Shown here piece after piece: positions 24,240 through 64,000 of a stretch of 64,000 bases of DNA. The notes beneath the pieces were generated by a model that was not told where the DNA came from, ran no database searches, and worked only from the letters and a program-made list of their open reading frames with translations. The DNA comes from Crocodylus rhombifer. Its lineage: Eukaryota; Chordata; Crocodylia; Crocodylidae. A program made the translations under genes and the position numbers. Each line of letters opens with the position of its first letter. The first letter of the stretch is position 1. The stretch lies in contig JAVSML010021650.1 of assembly GCA_038503035.1 (NCBI GenBank), forward strand, positions 372,001-436,000, read 5' to 3'.

Positions 24240-24601
24240 ACAAACGTGTGAACATGTTCCTTTAGCTCCCTGTCCTGCTGCCGCTGCGCCTACTGGCTAG
24301 CAGGGCTGAAGGGCCTCAGTGGGAGATAAGGCCGAATGCCCCCCTGGGCAGCGAAGGCAGGGCTCGCTCTTCCCAAGGGATTCTAGGAAAGCTAAGGGCC
24401 CTGTGTGATGGGGCTTGGCCACAGCAGTGAGAGCCTCTCGGGACTTGTCCGGGTCCAGCCCGGGGTGGCTGCGGCCAAGTGGCAGCTGGGCCGTGGAGGG
24501 AGGCTGGGACGTGGCCATCAGACCTTTGGACACCTGCCCTGGCCCGGGCCCCAGAACGGGCAGCCTCAGCTGGCCCTCTGAGGCAGGGGTATGCCGGGGG
24601 G

Positions 24602-24679
24602 GGGGTCCTGCCGGGGGCGTAGCCAAAGGGCCCCGGGGAGGGGTCCTGTTGGGGGCGTGGCCCGGCCGGGGGCGTGCCC
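24602..24679 (+). repeat. Imperfect GC-box tandem repeats just upstream of the UPB1 start
   Basis: GGGGTCCTGCCGGGGGCGTA at 24602 is echoed by GGGGTCCTGTTGGGGGCGTG at 24640, and a third partial CCGGGGGCGTGCCC lies at 24666. A run of 9 G precedes them (24597-24605). They could be repeated Sp/KLF-type sites in the 5' UTR or core promoter. Confidence 0.6.
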
Positions 24680-24722
24680 GCGGGGCGGCCGGCGGGTGGC
24701 CGTGCCAGTCCCCCGAGCGGCC

Positions 24723-53412
<28,690 letters not shown>

Positions 53413-55855
53413 CCATGTTAGTGACAGTAACATCTTCCCTAAAAATACAAAAGGGATGTAGCTAAGGTTGTCAGCCAAAGTTTTGTTACTGAAACTGAAA
53501 TCTGATACAGGCAGTTGTAATGATGTTCAGTCAAGAAGTTACCACGCTACAGGTGGGATCTCATTATGACATGCTTCAAAGGGTGCACTGAAATGTTATA
53601 ATAGAGACTACTCCAAATGAGGAATACTGTACACAGATATGATCTGAGACTTGCAAATTACATTTGTCTGTTCAATTTTGTCACAGGACAAGTGTCCATT
53701 CTGTTTAACAGAGGACTGTTATGCATACAAGGACTGGAAAGGGTGTCTGTTGTAATGACTCTTTTGTAGTAATGGATTTTGTTTAAATATGATTCACTTG
53801 GCACTATTTACTATGAGCCATTGGCTGGGTTTGGAAATATTTTCATTGTCCTGGAATTTTAATTGAAATGGAGTTTGTTGCAATGAGATTCTACCTGTAT
53901 AAGTCAGAGTTATAGGTAACTTATTATGCTGCAAAGTGAAGAACAAATACTTAGAGAGCTGAATGAGAAGTATGCCTGGCTCAGATTTAAGTTCTGCAGC
54001 ATATGTTAAAGTGCGTGTTGGTGAAATAGTATATAGGTGAGATACTGTGTGGCTCTCAGAAAATGCTAGTGTAGTTGGTGGAGGACTTTCTCTCTAACAC
54101 TCATCATACTGGGATAAAAATGTTATAGACTCTCTGCATGGGGTCTTCTGATATCAATAGTCTCTTCTTCCCATAATTTAAAAAAAACCCTTTTTCAGTC
54201 AGTCATAGGCTGGATGTTGAATCAGTCAAATGATTCAGAAGAATAATGGCTGCATATGTTGCTCTTGCAGTTCTGAAAAGGAGAAGCTATTTAGGATTGG
54301 ACTAGATCTTATTTCTCTACTTCTCCCTTTGCTTTCTGTGATAACTTTTTATTGTCCTATTGCCAAACTGCTTACATATTTCATATTATAGGCATGTCCC
54401 CTTTGGATGATTTATCTTGCCAGGGAGACAGTGTTCTACCCTCTGACTCCTTGGAGAATTGTTATGTCTGTGTTTATTGGCTTAAGATATTGGATGTCCT
54501 GTCCCTAGACTTACGGCCCAAGGAGGAGAGGGAGAGAGTATGGAAGGGGTCAAAATATTTAAAACCCAGTATCTAAAATTAGGTTGCCAAATCATTAAGT
54601 GCCCAAATAAGGACCTAGGAGCCTAAGTTTTGGCATCCCTTTTTAAAAGATTTTGTGTCCTGTGGCATGGCTTAGAGAAAACTATCTGGCTCTGGTAACA
54701 ATTAACAAGCCTTTCTACAAGGACTTAGAGCAGGTAAAAATTTAAAAAAAGAGATATTGTTTAACTGGATTTCTGATGGCAGAAGCAAAGAGTAGACTTT
54801 TCTTCTCAGTGGAAATGCCCTTTTTGGAATGCTTCAGACAAGTAAACAGTGTGAGGAAATAATTTTAGCAATGGCAGGATCACCATGGATTACTGTAGTT
54901 TTTCCAGGTTGAGGACAATATTTTGGTCCATTGTTGCATTAAAGCTAGAGCAACTCCAGTGAAATCCATGTCATCATTTTAGATTGCTACTGGTATAACT
55001 AAATTCAGGTTCTAGCCCTTAATGTCTGTTTGCATCTTAATGCTTTACAATTTAAAACTTCAGTCAAGCAGGAGTAAACATTGCATGTTCTGTTAGGGCC
55101 TTATCTAACATTCATAAAACTATTGTGACTTGCACAGCTTTGATTAGATTTGCCACAAAGGTCAGTTTGCATTAAGAGAGCGTTTTAAACTGTGGCTAAA
55201 CCAAAGGGATCTGCATTATGTTCAGTGATTTCAAATGGTATTTTATAACTGGGTAATACTGTTGTAGATTGGCAGAAATCTCAGGATTTTGTCATCTTAC
55301 TTTCCTGTATCCAATTTTTAAATAGCAGGGCTCAAAACTCTGCTAAGTAAAATGATTTTTCAAACAGTTTCATAGTGTGTGGTTGTTTTCTTCCTGTAGT
55401 AAAGATTAAAGGTTTCCAAACTTAAACCCTTTGACTGCTCTACTAGAAATGTAGATATTGTGACGTGTGTGTGTACAAGAAATGGTGATAGCATTGATTC
55501 AGTATTGCATGCAGGGAGAAGACTGTATGATGTGGGAGGGGTTCAATAGAGGGAAAAAAAGTAATATTTTGATAACTTAGTGTCTTGCTTGGATATATTT
55601 ACTTGTCTCCTTTCCCCACACTCACTTTAGATACTTAATCCAAACAACTGAGGGAAAAGAACTCAGAGGAACTGTAGTCATTTAGAAAAGTTTAAGCAGC
55701 AAGACTGTTTCTCTTTAAAAATAAATGTTTTCTCCTATTCTTTCTTGTCTCTTTTTGACTGTACAAGTTCCAGGTGCAGATTTAGCCTTTTTTTTTCACT
55801 TGACTCCAAGAACCTTACTATAATCCGTTGAAAATAAAATGCACTTTTTTTAGAA
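53413..55855 (+). other. UPB1: Probable UPB1 3' UTR
   Basis: No frame or repeat is apparent. Canonical AATAAA signals stand at 55730-55735 and 55833-55838, the latter followed by a T-rich stretch; nearer ATTAAA variants lie at about 54938 and 55406. Which is used cannot be told from sequence. Confidence 0.4.
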
Positions 55856-56486
55856 AACTGTTTCTTCTAAAAATGGCCTACCTTGTAAATTTGAGTTTTT
55901 AAAAAAAGGAAAAAAGTTCATGATTATCTACTAATACTTTTAGTGCAGTGACTTATTTTCTATCTTTCGTTATACTTCTTCTGTCAGACATAACTACTTT
56001 TGGGTCCATAATAGTTATAGTCTCCTCCCAATACATCATCTGTCTTTTTAATATTTTCTAAAGTATGAGATGTCTTTCTAAACCTGGAAAGACATCCAGT
56101 CCTGATTAAGTGCACAGATGCCCCCTAAAGTTAACATTCTGTCACTAGTAGTACCCTTAGTAAGTATAAAGCTACCTTCCTTATCCATGTATTTTTCCTG
56201 TAGCTGAGAAGGTTTATGTTTTACTGTGCTAATTGCAACTCCTCTTTTTTTTCAATTTACCTGGACACATACTGAGGTGGGGGAGGAAAGGAACCACTTG
56301 CCTTTTATGTGTTTACTGTGTAAGTGGGTTTCTTAGATGAAGCAAAATTCTGGTAATTCAGCTTTGGCCTAGAGCACCTTCCTCCATTCAATATTATTAA
56401 GACCCTTAACATTTATAGCTTAAAATGTAAGCTGATTAGACATCACAAGAATAGCAGGCTGCTTGCTATCTGTTGAATTGTTTTTG
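55856..56486. other. Intergenic, nothing recognised
   Basis: AT-rich spacer between the converging genes. Confidence 0.5.
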
Positions 56487-56973
56487 GCATGTCTACACAA
56501 AACGTTTGCTGTGGAGTAGACTAATTAGCTCTGCAGTAAACGTCTCATATCCACCCATGCATGTCAGTTAGGCTGCAGTAAACTAATTAAATCCACAGCA
56601 GGATAGCACTTGTAAATACACAAGTACTTACAAGTACTATCTTGCTGCAGAGTTTTTTTACTGCATGTGTAGATGCCGGTGTGGCTGGCTGTGTGTGCAG
56701 TGTGGGTGCTTCAGTGCAGTGGCTGCCTGCTGGCTAGCACCAAACTGGAGCACCCTCGTGCCCAAGCCAGCCCCTCCACAGCATGTTGAGCTAGGCAGGA
56801 GCAGCCTCAGGCTGGTAAGCTGACCTCCGGGCTGCCTTCCAGCTAGGGCTGCTCTTGCCCAGCTCAATGTGTTGCAGTCCTAAGCCCATGTTCAAATGGC
56901 ACACCTGGGAATGATAAACTCTGGTGCAATAAACACCAGTTTATTGTTTTGCATTAATAACGTGTAGACACTG
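56487..56973. mobile_element. Palindromic DNA element (family D), complete copy
   Basis: The left end GGCATGTCTACACAAAACG mirrors the right end (inverse of CAGTGTCTACACGTTATT). Internal AGTAGACTAATTAGCTCTGC and CCACAGCATGTTGAGC are shared with 32129-32594. Confidence 0.75.
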
Positions 56974-57433
56974 TGGCTGTGTCCAGACAAGTGCAGCGGT
57001 GCGGTCTGTGGTGCCACAGACGCGTCTGCAACACCACATACTACACATTCAGGTGTTTTCTATGCTGCAAGACAGTGATGGGGAGGGGCACAAAAACCAC
57101 ACAAAGGAAAAGAAAAAAAAGCAGGGTGACGCATGCATGGGACAGTGCACTCCACCCAAAACTGGAGCCTGGTCTACTGCAGCCATATTCCAACTGCTGA
57201 CTAGGCTCCAAGCAGCAGGATTGCTGTTGCTGCAGCCCCAGGAGGCCCCCAAGTAAGGCTGCTGGGGCCAGCCTAGTGCTGGCCCCCACCCCTCCACCCC
57301 CAGGGTAACCTGCCGTGTGCCAGAGGGCACATGGCACAGGCATTCCCCAGGGACAAGTAACAGTGGTACAAGATGCCCTGCTGCTAGTTGTCCCCGGGGG
57401 AAACAATCTTCCATGCTTGAGTGGACACGGTCT
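56974..57433. mobile_element. Possible inverted-repeat element, GC-rich
   Basis: GCTGTGTCCAGACAAG at the left mirrors CTTGAGTGGACACGGTC at the right. Directly abuts the family D element. Confidence 0.45.
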
Positions 57434-58414
57434 TTGTGTTTGGAGTTTTTACCTGATTTAGTCAATGCTTTTTCCCAGTATCAGTGTTTAAATTCTGTCT
57501 TTTAAGAATAAGTTCGGGGGATTTTTGGCCATTTTAAACTTTTTGTTTTGTTTTTATCCCTGCTTTCTAACACACTGACCCTAAATCCCTTCTCCCACCC
57601 CCGCAACTCCTCCAGCTTCCACAAAGGCAAACAATATCTTAAACTTTATTCTTTGTGTTGTTTTAATTATAAACTATTTAATACAGCCTATCTAGAACCA
57701 GGTAATGACCTGCCAAAGAAGTTACGACTGCTTACTAGGGAATGAGTAGTGTGGACAAGATCTCCGTAGTAATCCCATTAAAGATATGTACATACAAATC
57801 AAGGAAACCATTGCAAAGACACTGATCAGAGATGCATGTTTAACACATCTATTACCCCACACCATACAGACATGGCTAGCATAGTGCCTTTGAAGATGTC
57901 TCTGTTACTCTACAGTACTGCTAGAGAGACAGGCTTTTATATAACCTCCAAAAGTCTATTGTTTTGAGAGATGGAGTTGCACACAGCAGCTACATGTTTC
58001 AGTTGCAACACTCCCACCTTTATACCTACAGTGCAGAGAAACTGTTGGATTAGCTTATCCCTTGTATAAACCCCTCCCACAATGGATACTCAGTTGTTGT
58101 GAGGAATGCCTATAGCTGCATGCAGATTGCAAGCTCTAAGTGTTTCACATGTTCCATTATTATATCTCCAATTTTAAATGGTCAATTTTGTCTGGGAAAA
58201 GTGGCAGGAAACCAACCTAAATTCTAATGATGGTGCTTTAACAGCTGAAGTAAAGATTTAACTCATAAGAGTTCAAAAATGGCAATTACAGTTGTTTATA
58301 TTCTAGTTTAATATATAACACTTCCTTTAAAGATCTTGAGACACTTTTCCCCATAACAAACTCATGACAAACAACTGTTACAGTATTCCATACTGTTATC
58401 AGTGACTTTAAACC
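57434..58414. other. Intergenic, nothing recognised
   Basis: AT-rich, no exon or named repeat. Confidence 0.5.
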
Positions 58415-61400
58415 TTTATTGTGTATGGTTCAATTACAAACAAAAATATATTTATGTATAAAATATCTCTGCATGTAAAATATCCCTTTTTTGCTGTGGA
58501 TAGTGAAGATAAAAAAGTATTAGACAAACATTCTCAGAGCAAACAAACTTCAAACAGAAAAAAATTAGGTAGTGTTAAGAGAATTTTGACATTCTGAATT
58601 TTTGCCCAATCTCTTTTTTAACCTAAAATTTTAATCCCTACAAATACTCTGTATTAACTGTCTTCACATGGCTTCTGCCTCTCTTTTGTTTTCATTTCCC
58701 ACATCAGTCTTTCACTTGACTTGTAGGAGATTCTATTGCCATGGGTGTCCCATGTTTTTTCCCTTTGACACTTGATCAACTCATTTTTTTAAATCGTTAC
58801 GTTCTGTTGAACTGTTTGAAGTCCAGATACCCAAACACTTAATACAACAGCAGTAAAAATAGTTACACCCACACTTATTTTTCAAACCCACTTATACTAG
58901 GTACTTTCACAATGAAACAAGATTCAGTTTTGCCTCTAGTGATTCATGTACAATCTAAGGCTTCCCTCCCATGGTTTAATGCATGGTTCTGCATCTGAAT
59001 AGCAAAACCAGTGGAGTCCAGTTCAGACTGGCTGCTTGGTGAAAGATATTACTCTTTTCTGTAATAACTGTTTTCATTGGGCTTAAAAGATCTTTTTTAG
59101 AAAATAAATTCCATGGTGATTTGATGAGGTTGAATGAGTTACCTGACTGGAGAAAGTACGGATTAGAGAGGTATTGTATGAACCTGTAATTAGTTTATAG
59201 ATAGGTTAATTAGTAATATAGCTAATAAGATCTTCCTAACTTAGACATCATACAGGTGGACTTGGCCACAAAATTCTGTGAGTGGCCACATGGTGGTTTA
59301 GTTTGTAGAAATAAGGCAATACCTGTTTCTGGTTTTGGCCCCAGGACCACTGCACTAAGTCCTAACAATGGCACTGATGCCTCTATTCTGTTCCCCCCTC
59401 CCACATCTGCATCCTAATTCCTGGTTACATGCAGCAAGTGCCTCAATACATTCCAGTCTCAAAGAAATGGGAGTTCAAATGCATGGTTTCCTCATAGCAC
59501 CTACTCACTGCTCATTGTTTTACACTGAAAAGCAGCTGTATTTACTCCTCTGTACCTATATTCCAAACTTTGTAAGGAGGAGGCACTCAAGATTATACTG
59601 AGCGCACACATTACAGGTACTTCACTGGCACTCTGTAGTGTTTGCAAACCAACTGATCATAGATATTTTTTCCTTACAACTTTTGTCTGTTATCATGTTT
59701 TTACCTGCAGAGAATAATGCTGTACTATTCTGCTCAATTAAGTTCTCCAGAACAGCTTTAAAAAAGACAGCGTTTATAAGAAGCGTACACTCTGTTGGTT
59801 GTCTGGATGCAAAATTATAACACACCCTACAGCATTGGTAATAATTTTTCTTTCCAAAAAAAAAAAAATCTTTGGAATTAGGCAGGCAGTTCTGATCAGT
59901 TGTTACCATTTTATGGGAGGTCACATTTTGGGCCAGAAGTGGTTGCCACTGTCTAGCTGGCTCTACACACTAAAGGTCATCTAATGAAGCACATTTAGAT
60001 TGTTGTGAACAAAATTCAGAACTGAATGTAAAGTGGCAAGACTAGGAGTCAGTATTTCCAGGACTTCTACAGGTAAACTTGTGAACTTGGTAGCTATTTT
60101 CTGTACTGCACAGAGCTCCTCACATAACTGACTACAAATAAATATGTTGTAGCAGTCCATGTGCGGCCCCCTAACTCTTATAGTTTAGCTTAAAATACCA
60201 TAATGGAGTGAAACTACTGCTGCTTAATTCAAAGCACAGAGGTAGAAAGTCTGAATTCCTGTCCTAATGTCTTTTTGATTTCAACCAAGAGAAGTCTGCA
60301 CTTCTTGCACCTACTTGTGGGAGGTCCCCTGCTGAATCTCAACAGCAAAATTTGGCCTCAAGTTACAATGCAGCCTTTTGGCAAAGTCTGTTGTCTCTGT
60401 GCACGCATACCATAAACCCCTTAGTGTGTCAGAGGTTACTTACTGCATTTGCTTAATCAGTTTAAAATGTGTACAGACTTTTCCCTCTCCGAATACTGGA
60501 GAAAATTGCATGTGCGGATGGCATCATGGGAGGAAAGGTGTTCTCAGGTCTGTTAAGAGACTCAAAAATCCCTAGACCCAAATAAAATGTCATTATTCAG
60601 TGTACTGGGGTAATAGGACTCTGGGCAAGATATTCTGGAGGAGTTTAACTCATCCAGTGTAGCAAGTTAGGTAAAATAATGCTTCAAGTGCTTAGTGCTG
60701 GGAAACAGTATCCTGTAGCCCTTCATGGGAAGAACTGTATATCTACTGAAGAGAAGATCATACTGCAAACTCAGCCCAGAAGTGCACGTGGTGAGGGCAG
60801 TCCAGCTGAGTTTATAGAGGAAGTGGGCTACAGTAAATACATTTCATTCTCATAATGCAACAGAACTAAAAAGATTCTACCATTGTTGGGTCATAAGCTG
60901 ACAAGTCATTTTCTTACTTCAAGAAAAAAAATCTGTTGGCTACATTAATCATTTTTTTTTCTTTACTACATCTGACTGGCTCACAGCTATCTCAGTGTCA
61001 GATGAAGATCAGGTCTTGCAGTTCTGAAGGCAAACCAGAGTGAAACAGGTATTTGCTCTCCTTCTACCTCTCATTCTCTTTAGTAAAGCCTGTGCTTAAA
61101 CTCCCAAATGATGATTTAGTTCATGCACTTGGTGTATCTTATTTTGTATGCTTAATTCAGAAACAGGCAGCTGACAGAAAGCCTGACTGGTGGGACTGCA
61201 TTTTATAATGCTGTCAAATGTGCAATGTTAAAATGTAAAAGTGTATATAATATATATATCTTGCAACATCAAATATTTCATCAGGAATAAAAAGATGAAG
61301 ATAGCACTGCAATATAGTTCTACGAATGTCTATAAAGCATCCCTTATTTAAGATCCCACTGCAATGCAGGAGCAAAGTCTGTGCAGTGAGAGTCCTGAGA

Positions 61401-61471
61401 CAAGCAGCCAGCTGCTATGCAGCCACTGGGCAGACTGCACCGTGAATGACAGGAAGTACCAGACTTGGATG
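58415..61471 (-). other. GUCD1: Probable GUCD1 3' UTR
   Basis: On the - strand the first canonical AATAAA after the stop codon that I could find is at 58420-58415, giving a 3' UTR of about 3 kb. The interval has no clear transposon, which suits a UTR. Placement is tentative. Confidence 0.4.
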
Positions 61472-63658
<2,187 letters not shown>

Positions 63659-63777
63659 TCAGACACCCACATTCACAAGCACAGCCAGAAAAGGCATCTG
63701 TATTTGTTGGACTAACTTCATCAAGCAGGTGAAAGTGGACAGTAGCCATCTTGGTTAGTTGGTGGTATGATTAACGG

Positions 63778-63955
63778 TAGGGACCTTCCTAAATCGTGGT
63801 GGAAGTTCACATTACAACAACTTTAATCTTGCTCTTTTTGCCTCTCGGCCACTCAGCAGTAACGGGGAGGGGAGAAGGGGGGCACACGGCAAAAAGAGCA
63901 AGATTAAAAGGTGCTGCTGTGCCCCGAATTTCTGCCGTGATTAGGTAGGTCCCTA
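63778..63955. mobile_element. Palindromic MITE, 178 bp
   Basis: Ends TAGGGACCTTCCTAAATC and the inverse of TAGGGACCTACCTAATC. The centre is a strong hairpin: TTTAATCTTGCTCTTTTTGC (63820) against GCAAAAAGAGCAAGATTAAA (63889). Lies in the GUCD1 intron at the right edge. Confidence 0.8.
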
Positions 63956-64000
63956 TTTATAGGACTCAAGTACAAAATGTGTTGCTGAACTTCAAATAAG

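Noticed and set aside
24591..24722. Upstream in-frame ATG for UPB1
   Set aside because: Would add a low-complexity extension absent from the family; the ATG at 24723 has the better context and family-typical N-terminus.

Overview
This is vertebrate nuclear DNA: widely spaced coding exons with GT-AG introns, a CpG island at the only promoter, and dense CR1-type LINEs plus many short hAT-like and palindromic DNA transposons. That repeat mix points to a sauropsid. I favour a crocodilian, with turtle as the alternative; a bird is less likely given the long introns and the number of DNA transposons. A run of 10 Ns at 9722-9731 marks an assembly gap.

Two protein-coding genes can be supported. UPB1 (beta-ureidopropionase) lies on the + strand, with ten coding exons from 24723 to 53412 that join in frame to a 383-residue protein. 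Its nitrilase-family catalytic Glu-Lys-Cys set is complete (E118, K195, C232, with E206). GUCD1 lies on the - strand and enters from the right edge. Only its last two coding exons (61472-61563 and 63403-63644) are in the window. The two genes converge tail to tail, the same arrangement as in mammals. UPB1 performs the last step of pyrimidine-base breakdown to beta-alanine; GUCD1 has no known link to that pathway, so the pairing is conserved synteny and not an operon.

Layout: 1-2737 is a - strand CR1 LINE cut by the window edge, with an ORF2 that I read without a stop for about 824 codons. It sits inside a hAT-like element. 3277-4934 is a palindromic element split by a second CR1. 4935-24240 is intergenic sequence with old repeats, including a decayed - strand RTE-like LINE (17110-18350), an old - strand CR1/L3-like LINE (14430-15420) and a CR1 lacking its 3' end (19495-20895). 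24240-25080 is the CpG-island promoter and first exon of UPB1. 24824-53328 holds the introns. Intron 5 (9.6 kb) carries most of the LINE load, including a + strand CR1 inserted inside a - strand CR1. Introns 6-8 carry nested DNA transposons, several with clear 8-bp target-site duplications, a minisatellite and an LTR-like block. 53413-58414 is the UPB1 3' UTR and inter-genic palindromic elements. 58415-64000 is the 3' part of GUCD1, with a 1.3-kb GC-rich hAT-like element in its last intron.

No new multi-gene system is visible. The noteworthy content is the repeat archaeology: an apparently intact LINE ORF, at least five nested or split insertions whose host elements can be rejoined on paper, unclassified dispersed repeats, and several inverted-repeat families sharing a TCTACAC-like core. 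All homology calls are from recognition by eye; no search was run.
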